NCBI RefSeq assembly: GCF_030653755.1
Contig: NZ_JAURYU010000037.1
Coordinates: 1 to 64,000, forward strand
Reading direction: 5' to 3'
Source: Methylotenera sp.
GTDB taxonomy: Bacteria; Pseudomonadota; Gammaproteobacteria; Burkholderiales; Methylophilaceae
DNA length: 64,000 nucleotides
In this document: piece after piece, positions 24,754 through 34,402 of the stretch
How the letters are laid out: every line of letters begins with the position of its first letter
How positions within the stretch are numbered: position 1 is the first letter of the stretch
Program-made: the position numbers and the translations under genes
Notes under the pieces: model-generated
Told to the model about the DNA's origin: nothing
Databases searched by the model: none
The model's input: only the letters and a program-made list of their open reading frames with translations

Positions 24754-25878
24754 CTACATAATTTTTTGATATTGCCCTCCTGATAGACTGGCTACTTTCC
24801 CTTCTAACTCCAGTAGCATTAGCATGGATGAAACTTCGGCGACCGTCAAGCCTGTTAGCGTAACAAGACGCTCTAAAGGCGCTGGATCAAAGCCCATGGT
24901 GTCGAGCAGTAGTTGTTCTGGAGGCGTGCTCGTAGAGGTGTTGTCAGTATTTTTGGGAGTTTGTGTCGTTGATGAAGTGGCATCAGCCCGAGACTGTATT
25001 TTTAATTCTTCAGTAATGTCTTGTAAGCAATCTACTAGCTTTGCACCTTGTTTAATCAACTGATGGCAGCCTTTAGACATAGGTGAGTGGATTGAACCTG
25101 GAATTGCAAAAATTTCTCTACCTTGTTCTGCTGCCATGCGTGCGGTAATTTGGGAGCCACTTTGAATGTTGGCCTCAACCACTAAGCAGCCAAGACTTAG
25201 ACCACTGATAATGCGGTTTCTCTTTGGGAAATTTTGCGGCTTAGATGGTGTGCCTAATGCAAATTCAGACACAATCAGGCCGTGCTCAACAATTTGGTGT
25301 GCGAGCTCGCGGTGTTTTGCGGGATATACAATGTCTAGCCCTGTCCCCACTACCGCAATTGTTGCGCCATTGGCTCTAAGGGCGCCACGATGTGCTGCAC
25401 CATCAATACCTAACGCAAGCCCACTGACAATACATAGGCCGTGATGGCTTAAGTCATAAGCAAAAGCCTCTGCATTTTTTTCACCTTGTACGGATGCGTT
25501 GCGGCTACCAACGATCGCGATACTCGGTTGGTTCAGTAGCGCTAGATTTCCTTTTGCGTATAAATAAGGCGGCGGATCGCTGATTTCTAGTAAGGATTGA
25601 GGATACTCGGTATCCGCTAATGTCACGAGATGATTGTCAGGCGATGCAAGCCATTGTGCAAGGCTACTGAAATGCTCTTGATCAACACCTCTGTTAATTA
25701 GGCTGGCAATGTTGGCAGAAACAACTTCTTTTAGTTGTGAGAGGCTGGCGGCATAGACATTAGCTGGACTGCCAAAGGCTTTGAGCAAATTGCAATAGGT
25801 TTGTGAGCCTACGCCAGAAATACTGCCCAAGCTCACCCATAGCGATTTCTCCGCAATCTCTTCGCGATTAATCGTCAT
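24754..25878 (-). CDS. dprA: DNA-processing protein DprA
   Basis: A 374-residue protein that loads RecA on incoming single-stranded DNA during transformation. The Rossmann-like core is clear: IAIVGSRNAS, IVSGLALGIDGAAHRGAL, TIAVVGTGLDIVYPAKHREL, FPKRNRIISGLS, and GSQITARMAAEQGREIFAIPGS. The C-terminal part (from about 318) is a winged-helix-like domain. It ends just before smg and follows the LysM gene by 6 bases. Its presence suggests competence capability but does not prove it. Confidence 0.95.
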   Translation of the reverse strand: MTINREEIAEKSLWVSLGSISGVGSQTYCNLLKAFGSPANVYAASLSQLKEVVSANIASLINRGVDQEHFSSLAQWLASPDNHLVTLADTEYPQSLLEISDPPPYLYAKGNLALLNQPSIAIVGSRNASVQGEKNAEAFAYDLSHHGLCIVSGLALGIDGAAHRGALRANGATIAVVGTGLDIVYPAKHRELAHQIVEHGLIVSEFALGTPSKPQNFPKRNRIISGLSLGCLVVEANIQSGSQITARMAAEQGREIFAIPGSIHSPMSKGCHQLIKQGAKLVDCLQDITEELKIQSRADATSSTTQTPKNTDNTSTSTPPEQLLLDTMGFDPAPLERLVTLTGLTVAEVSSMLMLLELEGKVASLSGGQYQKIM

Positions 25879-25884
25879 GCCTTG

Positions 25885-27054
25885 CTATGGGTTATGTATA
25901 GAGTCTAATGTGTTAATCGGCTCATTTGCTTGCATGACTAATCCATAAGAGATTCGGTCAAACACGCGGAACACCATCATTAAGCCTACACGCTCATCTG
26001 GCAATTTAACGTAGCCTGGCTCAAGCGCTAAAGTTGTACTTTCGTTTTTCTTTTTTTCGAAGTTAACAATAGGTTTGCCATCTTCTCCGCTAGAGACATC
26101 AAAGTTTAGTTCTTTTAGTTTTGGTTTCGCATCGGCTTCAGCTTTAGCCGCTTTTTCTTTATCTACTTTTGTTGGTTCAGGGTCTTTAATGATGCGGCCG
26201 TAACGACTAATTGCTAATACGTGCCCAACTTCTACGCCATCCTGTGAGCCACGATTAATGGAAACGATACTTTCTGGGCCAGCTTCAGCTAGGCCACCAT
26301 AAATTTTAAGTAAGCGTCCTTTAATTGGAGTCTCTGGCGCTCGAGGGGTAAAGTTGGTAATCACTTCGTCGCCACTTGGCACCAGTCTGTCTTTCACAAA
26401 AATTTCTTCTTTTGCTTTCACTACTTCAGCCGTGGCAGGTCTGCCAAATCTTTTAACTCTTAGGTCACCTAAGTAAGTGGCTTCAACACCTAATACCTCT
26501 TTACTGTCTGGGTCGATTAAAGCGTCTCCTGGTCGATAAATGAACCAGTTGAGGTCAGAGTCTTCTTCAATATTGTTAATATAGACGCGTGTGCCTGTGC
26601 TTAATACGACACGATTGTCTGGCCCAGCAATGATTCTTGGCGAGTCAGCTAGCTGGTCTTTTTCTATAATCAGTGGTTGACTTAAAAAAGGTGTGATGAC
26701 ATTGAGTGGGATGGTCGAAATAGCCGATTGATCAAGTGGCTCGACAACAACGCCAGGCTCCAATGTGATGGTTTGGCGTAACAGTTTTAATTGAGGCTGT
26801 CCGCTACTTAAATCTAGTACGATCACATCACCAGGATAAATTAAATGCGGGTTTTTAATTTGGCTACGGTTTAATTGCCAAACTTTTGGCCATAACCAAG
26901 GGTCTTTAAGAAAGCGGTCTGATATCCACCATAAAGTATCCCCTTTGACAACAACATGGCGATCTGGGTGACCTTCTTTTAGTGCAATTACCTGTGCATT
27001 TAGATTGAAGCTTAAGCAACAAAACATGAGCAGCGTTATAATATTGCGAAACAT
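25885..27054 (-). CDS. LysM-domain exported protein
   Basis: The start was chosen at 27054 because the resulting N-terminus, MFRNIITLLMFCCLSFNLNAQ, is a signal peptide; the frame to 27120 would bury it. The mature 389-residue-class protein carries one LysM domain (HVVVKGDTLWWISDRFLKDPWLWPKVWQLN, IKNPHLIYPGDVI), followed by about 280 residues without recognised domains. This is the LysM protein usually found divergent from def in betaproteobacteria. Periplasmic peptidoglycan binding is likely; the detailed role is unknown. Confidence 0.88.
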   Translation of the reverse strand: MFRNIITLLMFCCLSFNLNAQVIALKEGHPDRHVVVKGDTLWWISDRFLKDPWLWPKVWQLNRSQIKNPHLIYPGDVIVLDLSSGQPQLKLLRQTITLEPGVVVEPLDQSAISTIPLNVITPFLSQPLIIEKDQLADSPRIIAGPDNRVVLSTGTRVYINNIEEDSDLNWFIYRPGDALIDPDSKEVLGVEATYLGDLRVKRFGRPATAEVVKAKEEIFVKDRLVPSGDEVITNFTPRAPETPIKGRLLKIYGGLAEAGPESIVSINRGSQDGVEVGHVLAISRYGRIIKDPEPTKVDKEKAAKAEADAKPKLKELNFDVSSGEDGKPIVNFEKKKNESTTLALEPGYVKLPDERVGLMMVFRVFDRISYGLVMQANEPINTLDSIHNP

Positions 27055-27237
27055 ATGTTGATGACCTCGGTCTAAAGTGCTTTTAAAGACATGCAGTGGT
27101 GTGCGAAGCGCACTGAGCACACCGTGAATTTACGTTAAATTTATCACGTAATTCATTAAAGAATCAAGCTTTTATAGAAAAAGCCACTGATTTGAGTTTT
27201 TTTGAATTTTTGAATACGAAATATTAAAGAGTTTTTT

Positions 27238-27738
27238 ATGGCAATTTTAGATATCCTTAATTACCCTGATCCGCGTTTGCATACGGTGGCTAAGCCAGTC
27301 AAAGAGGTGAATGCAACTGTGCGCCGATTAATTGATGATATGGCGGAGACGATGTATGCAGCGCCTGGTATCGGCTTGGCTGCAACGCAGGTTAATCAGC
27401 ATATTCAGTTGTTATTGGTGGACACTAGCGAGACCAAAGATCAGTTGCAGGTGTTTATTAATCCGAAAATACTGGAGCGTGATGGTGAGCAGGTTTATGA
27501 AGAAGGATGCTTGTCGGTGCCTGGCATCTATGAGAGTGTCACGCGGGCAGAAAAAATCTTAGTTGAGGCTTTGGATAAAGACGGTAAAAAATTTACTTTA
27601 GAAGCCCATGGCTTATTAAGCGTGTGCATTCAGCATGAGATGGATCATCTGCTTGGTAAGGTGTTTGTTGAATACTTGTCTCCACTTAAGCGCAATAGAA
27701 TTAAAAATAAGATGCTCAAGCAATATCGAGGCAAATAG
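27238..27738 (+). CDS. def: Peptide deformylase
   Basis: A 166-residue metalloenzyme removing the N-formyl group from nascent proteins. All three signature motifs are present: [18 protein letters not shown] and [10 protein letters not shown] (metal ligands Cys and two His). First of the def-fmt pair, divergent from the LysM gene. Confidence 0.97.
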   Translation: MAILDILNYPDPRLHTVAKPVKEVNATVRRLIDDMAETMYAAPGIGLAATQVNQHIQLLLVDTSETKDQLQVFINPKILERDGEQVYEEGCLSVPGIYESVTRAEKILVEALDKDGKKFTLEAHGLLSVCIQHEMDHLLGKVFVEYLSPLKRNRIKNKMLKQYRGK

Positions 27739-27758
27739 ATAAATTAAAGGTTAATGCG

Positions 27759-28721
27759 TTGAAAATTATTTTTGCGGGAACTCCCGAATTTGCAGTACCC
27801 GCTTTGGCCGCGCTTATTGCGGCAGGGCATGAGATTGTGATGGTATTGACACAGCCAGACCGTCCAGCTGGTCGTGGCATGAAGCTCAAGGCAAGCCCCG
27901 TTAAAGTGCTTGCAGAGCAGCATCAGTTGTTTGTGTTTCAGCCAGAAACGTTAAAAGATGAGGCTGTTCAAGCGAGAATTGAACAGACGAATGCGGATGC
28001 GATGATCGTTGCTGCTTATGGCTTAATTATTCCAACAGTGGTGTTGAATATGCCAAAGCATGGCTGTTATAACATTCATGCCTCGTTATTGCCGCGCTGG
28101 CGAGGCGCTGCTCCTATACATCGTTCGATATTGGCTGGTGACACTGAGACTGGTGTGACAATTATGGAAGTGGTGCCTGCATTAGATGCTGGAGCCATGG
28201 TGAGTAAAGGTGTTGTGCCAATCACTGAAGCAGATACAACGCAGGGTTTGCATGACGCATTAGCAACTATCGGCGCAGGCTTGATGGTAGAAGCGATGCA
28301 TGTATTAGCCGAAACGGGGCATTTAGCCAGTACGCCGCAAGATGAGGCTTTGGTTACCTATGCACATAAATTGGAAAAAGCTGAATCGGCTATTGGTTGG
28401 CGTAAAAGTGCTACCGAAATATCGAGGCAAGTGCGTGCGTTCAATCCGTTTCCAGTTGCGCAAAGTTTTTTGCGTGGAGAGGTTTGTCGCATTTGGATGG
28501 CAACAGCTGCCTCAGAAATAATAAGTGAAGATATCTTGCGTAGCGCTACACCTGGAGAAGTGCTCGGCGTGCATGATGGTGTTTTAGTGGCATGCGGCGA
28601 GGGGGTGCTGCGTATCACTGAGCTACAGGCGCCTGGGGGTAAGCGCTTGAGTGCTCAAGTGTTTATACAAGGGCATGCGTTAAAAGCTGGCGACCGATTT
28701 ACAGCGGCCTCCGAGGGTTGA
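27759..28721 (+). CDS. fmt: Methionyl-tRNA formyltransferase
   Basis: A 320-residue enzyme formylating initiator Met-tRNA with 10-formyl-THF. Motifs: KIIFAGTPEFAVPAL, TQPDRPAGRGMKL, AYGLIIP, and the catalytic NIHASLLPRWRGAAPIHRSI. It begins with TTG, preceded by AAAGG, 20 bases after def. The C-terminal RNA-binding domain (from about 205) is complete. Confidence 0.96.
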   Translation: MKIIFAGTPEFAVPALAALIAAGHEIVMVLTQPDRPAGRGMKLKASPVKVLAEQHQLFVFQPETLKDEAVQARIEQTNADAMIVAAYGLIIPTVVLNMPKHGCYNIHASLLPRWRGAAPIHRSILAGDTETGVTIMEVVPALDAGAMVSKGVVPITEADTTQGLHDALATIGAGLMVEAMHVLAETGHLASTPQDEALVTYAHKLEKAESAIGWRKSATEISRQVRAFNPFPVAQSFLRGEVCRIWMATAASEIISEDILRSATPGEVLGVHDGVLVACGEGVLRITELQAPGGKRLSAQVFIQGHALKAGDRFTAASEG

Positions 28722-28779
28722 ACTTTTGATGATCGTCTCCATTTTATGTAACATGAGTGCATAAAATGAGGATGAAAAT

Positions 28780-29643
28780 ATGCTAGGTAATTGGTTGAAA
28801 ACTGCGGTCTTAATGGCCGCTATTGTTGCCTTGTTCGGTATGGTTGGGGCAGCATTAGGTGGTGCTGGTGGCATGATGGTTGCGCTATTACTTGCTGGTG
28901 CGATGAATATCTATGCGTACTGGTTTTCTGATAAAGCCGTACTCAAGATGTATGGCGCGCAGGAAGTGACTGCAGATAATATGCAGTTTCGTAGTTACTA
29001 TCAAATGGTGCGGCAGTTGGCAGAAAACGCACAGCTACCGATGCCTAAAGTCTATGTGATTAATGAGTCGCAACCCAATGCTTTTGCTACGGGGCGTAAC
29101 CCTGAGAATGCCGCGGTTGCAGCAACAGCAGGCATCATGCGCATTTTAAACGAGAGAGAGTTGCGTGGTGTGATGGCGCATGAGCTCGCACACGTAAAAA
29201 ACCGAGATACTTTAATTTCAACAATTTCAGCGACTGTCGCTGGGGCTATTGCTTCTATTGCCCAGTTTGGAATGCTATTTGGCGGTGGTCGAGATAATGG
29301 TGGTGAGCGTAATTTGAATCCAGTGGTTGGAATATTGCTGATGTTGTTGGCACCATTGGCCGCGTCGTTGATTCAGATGGCCATTTCGCGAGCACGTGAG
29401 TTTGAGGCAGATAAAGCAGGCGCTGAGATTAGCGGTGACCCAAAAGCGTTGGCTAGCGCGTTGGAGAAGATTCACCATTATGCACATCAGGTGACAAATC
29501 AAACGGCAGAGGCTCACCCTGAAACTGCGCAGATGATGATTATTAACCCATTGTCTGGTATCTCATTTGATCGTTTATTTAGCACACACCCAAGAACTGA
29601 GGAGCGAGTAGCAAGATTAATGGCAATGGCTAGTGACTACTAG
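28780..29643 (+). CDS. htpX: Membrane zinc metalloprotease HtpX
   Basis: A 287-residue inner-membrane protease involved in quality control of membrane proteins. Two N-terminal hydrophobic segments (about 4-24 and 29-47) precede the zinc motif [10 protein letters not shown], with the third ligand in [12 protein letters not shown]. Further hydrophobic stretches lie at about 145-165 and 180-200. It has its own short leader after fmt and may be independently expressed. Confidence 0.95.
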   Translation: MLGNWLKTAVLMAAIVALFGMVGAALGGAGGMMVALLLAGAMNIYAYWFSDKAVLKMYGAQEVTADNMQFRSYYQMVRQLAENAQLPMPKVYVINESQPNAFATGRNPENAAVAATAGIMRILNERELRGVMAHELAHVKNRDTLISTISATVAGAIASIAQFGMLFGGGRDNGGERNLNPVVGILLMLLAPLAASLIQMAISRAREFEADKAGAEISGDPKALASALEKIHHYAHQVTNQTAEAHPETAQMMIINPLSGISFDRLFSTHPRTEERVARLMAMASDY

Positions 29644-29800
29644 CCATTGCCATCGTTACATTTGGTGTTGGCTACAATTTTGTATCCCAATAGCCAACCC
29701 TACTAGTAGGGAGCTAGCTCAGTAATAACACTTTCATAATCTAACTAGCTATTAACGGAGGTTTAAAGTAGGTTAGCTTCTTACCTCCGTCTACACCTGA

Positions 29801-30247
29801 TTAGTCTCTACCTTTACCCTTGCCATTGCCGTGTTTGTTGTCATGTTTGTCTCTACCGTGATCATCATAATCACCGCGATGGTTGTTACCATGGCGCTCG
29901 CGATAACGCGGTGCGAAGTCATCACGATACCAACCGTCTTGAACAAAGTAGACTTGGCGACCACAGGCATTATATCGTTTGCAATAATTCTTCCAATTTT
30001 TATAGTGGCCAGGTGGAACGCGTAGATACATAGGCTCATACACTTGTACTTGGCGATGAACAATAATAGGCTCTCTATAGATGACGCGCGGTTGGGGATA
30101 CGGGTAGTCGCCAATGTCAATCTGACCATAAAAACCAGGTTGTCCAACGCTAATAGAAACCCCTACATCCGCTGCAATCGCTGTGTTAGCAGCAAGAAAT
30201 AAAGCCCCGGCAAATATAGTGCGTTTTAAAATACTAGTTTTGTTCAT
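29801..30247 (-). CDS. Exported basic histidine/glycine-rich small protein
   Basis: The start was set at 30247, where AAGGAG precedes ATG and the product begins with a clear signal peptide (MNKTSILKRTIFAGALFLAANTAIAA). The 148-residue precursor continues with VSISVGQPGFYGQIDIG and a VPPGHYKNWKNYCKRYNACGRQVYF core holding two cysteines. A charged tail rich in His, Arg, Asp and Gly follows. It resembles small exported proteins common in betaproteobacteria. Periplasmic, function unknown. Confidence 0.75.
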   Translation of the reverse strand: MNKTSILKRTIFAGALFLAANTAIAADVGVSISVGQPGFYGQIDIGDYPYPQPRVIYREPIIVHRQVQVYEPMYLRVPPGHYKNWKNYCKRYNACGRQVYFVQDGWYRDDFAPRYRERHGNNHRGDYDDHGRDKHDNKHGNGKGKGRD

Positions 30248-30381
30248 GAATAACTCCTTGTGAATCGAAATCACTTAACGCACGAGGGTGTCGTTAAGAT
30301 GACAGCATGTTAACAGCTTAACCCTAATATGTGGATATCAAGTAAAATCAGCGTTTTAGCAATTATGAATAGAAACTAATT

Positions 30382-31686
30382 TTGTATATTTCTCAACAAA
30401 TCGCTGCAGATGCTGTTCATCAGGTATTTTCAGGCCGAAATCTTACAACAGCATTGCCTGCATCTTTGTCAAATTTCCCGAGCGCTACGCCGCAACAAAA
30501 AGGCGCTGCGGCTGACTTAAGTTACGGTACGTTACGTTTCTATGGTGAAATTGATGCTTATTTGAGAGCTTTACTTGAGAAGCCGCTAGACGATGAGCGT
30601 ATTCATGCCTTATTGTTGGTGGCGATTTATCAGTTGACGCATGATAAAGCAGATGCGTTTACGGTAGTCAATCAAGCAGTGCATGCGGTTAGCCAGCTAA
30701 AGAAACCACCAGTCAAGTCTTGGGCAAAGGGTTTGGTGAATGCAATTTTGCGTAACTTTTTACGACAAAAAGAGCAATTATCCGCTAGGTTGAAGAGTAA
30801 TGAAGTCGCGAATTATTCTTACCCTCAATGGTGGGTCAATAAATTGAAAGCTCAGTATTCTAATGATTGGCAAGAGATGTTAACGGTAGGTAATCAGCAT
30901 CCACCGATGAGCTTACGTGTGAATGTAGAAAAGATTAGTGCCGTAGATTATTTGCAATTGTTAGCACGCAGTGAAATTGATGCTGTGCAAGTAGGTGCGC
31001 AGGCAGTGGTTTTAACTAAGCCAATTGCCGTTGAAAAGATACCTGGGTTCACTGATGGGGTAGTCTCTGTGCAAGATTACGGTGCGCAATTAGCTGCGCA
31101 TTTGATAGATGCTCAGGCGGGAATGCGTGTGTTGGATGCTTGCTGCGCACCAGGCGGTAAGACAGGACATATTTTAGAGCTAGCGAATGTGCAGATGACG
31201 GCTTTAGATAGTGATGAGGTGCGTTTGCAGCGGGTGCAGAGTAATTTGGCGCGCCTTAATTTAAAGGCGAATCTGTTGGTTGGCGATGCTTCTGTAACTG
31301 ATTGGTATGATGGGTCGCCTTTTGATAGAATTCTTGCAGATGTGCCGTGTACTGCCTCTGGTATTGTCAGGCGTCACGTTGATATCAAATGGTTAAGGCG
31401 AGAGGCTGATATTGCATCTTTTACTGCCCAACAAGCTAAAATTTTACCAACGTTATGGCAGATGTTGGCAAAGGGTGGTAAATTGCTTTACGTTACTTGC
31501 TCTGTTTTTAAAGAAGAAAATCAAGATCAAGTTGATCAATTTTTGCTGAAAAATTCAGATGCAGTTCAGTTGCCTATTCATCACATACTCGATACTACAC
31601 ATCAGAATATTAGACATATGCAAGGTCAGCTTATTCCTTCTAACTCACACGATGGTTTCTTTTATGCACTACTGCAAAAGAATTAA
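30382..31686 (+). CDS. rsmB: 16S rRNA m5C967 methyltransferase RsmB
   Basis: A 434-residue protein with an N-terminal NusB-like RNA-binding domain (about 1-140) and a C-terminal SAM-dependent methyltransferase. SAM binding is in LDACCAPGGKTGHIL, and the catalytic cysteines in DVPCTASGIVRRH and LLYVTCSVF. It begins with TTG. It leads the rsmB-DUF4390-ntrY-ntrX group and overlaps the next gene by 23 bases. Confidence 0.94.
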   Translation: MYISQQIAADAVHQVFSGRNLTTALPASLSNFPSATPQQKGAAADLSYGTLRFYGEIDAYLRALLEKPLDDERIHALLLVAIYQLTHDKADAFTVVNQAVHAVSQLKKPPVKSWAKGLVNAILRNFLRQKEQLSARLKSNEVANYSYPQWWVNKLKAQYSNDWQEMLTVGNQHPPMSLRVNVEKISAVDYLQLLARSEIDAVQVGAQAVVLTKPIAVEKIPGFTDGVVSVQDYGAQLAAHLIDAQAGMRVLDACCAPGGKTGHILELANVQMTALDSDEVRLQRVQSNLARLNLKANLLVGDASVTDWYDGSPFDRILADVPCTASGIVRRHVDIKWLRREADIASFTAQQAKILPTLWQMLAKGGKLLYVTCSVFKEENQDQVDQFLLKNSDAVQLPIHHILDTTHQNIRHMQGQLIPSNSHDGFFYALLQKN

Positions 31687-32233
31687 GGTCATTTTTTGCG
31701 TAGTCGCGTTGGTGTTGTTTTCAAGTTCAGTGCTTGCTGAAGGCAGTAGCCTACGTCTTAGAAGTGCAAATCTAACAGTATATGAAGATGATTATTTACT
31801 TAATGCAGATGCGGAAATCAACTTTGGCTCTGAAGTAGAGAAGGCGATTCTTAAAGGATTTGTGTTTAATTTCTTGATTGAATTTCAGTTATTCACGCCG
31901 AACAAGTATTGGTTTGATAATGAAGTTGTCACGACCGTACAGCAAGTGAGCTTAAGTTACCACGCGCTTACTCGCCAATACATCGTGATGCGAAATGATC
32001 AGCAGCGTGCATATGCTACCTTGGATGAGGCGCTTGAAGATTTGTCGATTATTCAGGATATGAAGGTGTTTCAAGAGGTCGATGTTGAGAAGGGCGAGCG
32101 GTATCGAGCCGCTTTATTAATGCGCTTGGATCAAAAGAAATTACCTAAAGCCCTACAGATAGAAGGCATGACTTCAAACGAGTGGAAAATTAGTTCGCAA
32201 CGTTTTGAGTGGACGCCTCATTTATTCAAATGA
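31664..32233 (+). CDS. DUF4390 exported protein
   Basis: A 189-residue protein started at 31664, where the N-terminus becomes a signal peptide (MHYCKRIKVIFCVVALVLFS, cleaved near VLAEG); earlier in-frame starts lie deep inside rsmB. The mature part is a beta-rich DUF4390 domain (VYEDDYLLNADAEINFG, NKYWFDNEVV, RQYIVMRN). The gene is coupled to both neighbours, overlapping rsmB and sharing an ATGA with ntrY. Conserved between rsmB and ntrY in betaproteobacteria; function unknown. Confidence 0.85.
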   Translation: MHYCKRIKVIFCVVALVLFSSSVLAEGSSLRLRSANLTVYEDDYLLNADAEINFGSEVEKAILKGFVFNFLIEFQLFTPNKYWFDNEVVTTVQQVSLSYHALTRQYIVMRNDQQRAYATLDEALEDLSIIQDMKVFQEVDVEKGERYRAALLMRLDQKKLPKALQIEGMTSNEWKISSQRFEWTPHLFK

Positions 32234-34371
32234 AATACATTGTATTCACAAGTGCGCTACTGGGAGGCTTGCTGCTCTATTTGCTATCCAATGCAAGTGC
32301 TAATACAGCGGCGTCAGGGGAGCACTACACGCTCTTAGTGGCATTAAATATTGCGTTGGCAGTATTGTTAGTGTTATTAATTGGTGTTCAGCTATTTAGT
32401 TTGTACCGTAATATTCGTCAGCGAGTGATGGGGAGTCGTTTCACGCTTAGACTGTTAGGGTCGTTTGCGCTGATGGCGGTTATTCCTGGCTTGATTGTGT
32501 ATTTGGTGTCAGTTAATTTTTTAACCCGATCGATAGAGTCATGGTTTAACGTCAAAGTGGAGTCTGCTTTAGAGGGCGGGTTGAACCTTGGGCAGACAGC
32601 CCTGGAAATCATGTTGGCTGACGTAAAGGAGAAGGGCGAAAGCATGGCGACTAGCCTAGCGTTTCAGCCAGCAAATATCCATTTCTCCATGCTCAACGAC
32701 TTGCGTGAGAAGAGTGGAGTGCAGGACGCAGCGCTATTTACACCGCAAGGTGGAATTTTGGCGGTATCTAGTGGAGACGCGAGTAGTTTTCTGCCAGATC
32801 TCCCGAGTGTGACGCAGCTTAGACAGGCGCGCCAGCGCATTTATGGCAATATTGAGCCTATTAATGGTAAAGGTTTGTATCTGCGCGTGTTGATTCCCGT
32901 CAGTGTGCAAGATATTTCGGGTGAAATGCGTATTTTGCAGTTACTACAGCCTGTGCCTAAGTCGTTAGCAACAACCGCAGAAGCGGTGCAGGACGTGTAT
33001 CAAGATTATCAGCAATTATCATATAGCAGAACTGCGCTAAGAGAAGTGTTTGCGCTGACGTTGACTTTAGTGATGATGCTGGCGATGTTCACGGCCGTGG
33101 CAATTGCATTTGTGTTGAGTCGTCGATTATCTGCACCACTCACGGTGCTGGCGGAAGGCACTAAAGCGATTGCCAGCGGAGATTACAGTACGATGTTGCC
33201 TGCACATGGGAAAGATGAGTTAGGCGTGTTGGTGCAATCATTTAACAGCATGACACAGCAGTTGGGCGATGCAACGAAAGCGGCTGATAGAAATCGCGCG
33301 CGAGTAGAAGCTGCCCGAGGTTATTTAGAAACTATCTTGGCACATTTGTCCTCAGGTGTATTGGCATTAAATGAGCGGAGTGAGTTACGTACCTTTAATG
33401 AAGCTACTGTGAACATACTAGGCGTGTCTCTAGAGGGCTATGTTGGATTTACGCCAGAGAAAATAATAGAAAAACAGCCTAATCTTGCGAACTTTTTTCA
33501 TGCCATTGCTGTGAGTATTCAGCAAGAACATCCGCAGAAGAGTATGCAAAAAGAAGAGGTGCAAGCACAGGTTGAGTTGGCCACTGCACATGGAAAAAAA
33601 ATTATTACGTTGCGAGGAACACGCTTGCCAGATGGCGGGTATGTTGCAGTTTTTGATGATGCTACCGCAATGGTTCAGGCACAGCGCGATGCGGCATGGG
33701 GGGAGGTGGCCCGCCGGTTGGCGCATGAAATTAAAAACCCGCTGACACCGATTCAGCTATCTGCAGAGCGGATGGCGCACAAATTACACAGCAAGTTGGA
33801 AGAGGCTGATGCTGAGATTTTGCAGCGCTCAACTGAAACCATCGTGAATCAAGTGGATGCACTTAAAAAAATGGTGAATGAGTTTAGTGAGTACGCACGC
33901 TCACCAACACCTCATCTGGAAAATTTAGACCTTAATGCATTAATTAGAGAGATTGTTTCTTTTTATGATGTGCCAAAAATAAAAGTTAAGTTAGCGCTCA
34001 CAAACAAAGCTTGTCCGATTAAAGGCGACAGCACGATGCTACGCCAGGTGTTGCATAACCTCATGCAGAATGCACAAGATGCATTGGCATCTACTTTAAC
34101 GCCGCTGATCCAAATTACAACCTCTGTTGATGACGGTATGTTGATATTAACTGTGCAAGATAATGGCGGTGGCTTTCCTGCCGAGATGATGTTGCACGTA
34201 TTTGAACCTTATATGACTACCAAGCCACACGGCACGGGCTTGGGCTTGGCGATTGTTAAAAAAATCATCGAGGAACATAGAGGGAATATTAAAATTGAAA
34301 ATGTATTATCTGATGAAGCAAATGGCTCGGGTGCTATCATAACGATTAGCATTCCACTATTACTCAATTAA
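32230..34371 (+). CDS. ntrY: NtrY-like membrane sensor histidine kinase
   Basis: The start at 32230 (ATGA overlap with DUF4390) gives 713 residues. Transmembrane segments occur at about 4-20, 36-55, 80-100 and 275-300. They are followed by a HAMP domain (SRRLSAPLTVLAEGTKAIASGDY), a PAS-like domain and the kinase core. The phospho-acceptor is in ARRLAHEIKNPLTPIQ; the ATPase boxes are LHNLMQNAQDAL, VQDNGGGFP and GTGLGLAIVKKI. It pairs with the adjacent NtrX-like regulator. The NtrY/NtrX pair is linked to nitrogen or redox control in other proteobacteria. Confidence 0.92.
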   Translation: MKYIVFTSALLGGLLLYLLSNASANTAASGEHYTLLVALNIALAVLLVLLIGVQLFSLYRNIRQRVMGSRFTLRLLGSFALMAVIPGLIVYLVSVNFLTRSIESWFNVKVESALEGGLNLGQTALEIMLADVKEKGESMATSLAFQPANIHFSMLNDLREKSGVQDAALFTPQGGILAVSSGDASSFLPDLPSVTQLRQARQRIYGNIEPINGKGLYLRVLIPVSVQDISGEMRILQLLQPVPKSLATTAEAVQDVYQDYQQLSYSRTALREVFALTLTLVMMLAMFTAVAIAFVLSRRLSAPLTVLAEGTKAIASGDYSTMLPAHGKDELGVLVQSFNSMTQQLGDATKAADRNRARVEAARGYLETILAHLSSGVLALNERSELRTFNEATVNILGVSLEGYVGFTPEKIIEKQPNLANFFHAIAVSIQQEHPQKSMQKEEVQAQVELATAHGKKIITLRGTRLPDGGYVAVFDDATAMVQAQRDAAWGEVARRLAHEIKNPLTPIQLSAERMAHKLHSKLEEADAEILQRSTETIVNQVDALKKMVNEFSEYARSPTPHLENLDLNALIREIVSFYDVPKIKVKLALTNKACPIKGDSTMLRQVLHNLMQNAQDALASTLTPLIQITTSVDDGMLILTVQDNGGGFPAEMMLHVFEPYMTTKPHGTGLGLAIVKKIIEEHRGNIKIENVLSDEANGSGAIITISIPLLLN

Positions 34372-34402
34372 ACAACACACTTATTAATCAAAAACGAATC
34401 GT

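Noticed and set aside
29755-29790. ACGGAGGT/ACCTCCGT hairpin as a terminator for the exported small protein
   Set aside because: The 20-base loop and absence of a T-run on either strand make this too weak to list as a terminator.
31559-31663. Longer N-terminus for the DUF4390 protein inside rsmB
   Set aside because: The extension would bury the signal peptide that begins at 31664 and overlaps rsmB needlessly.
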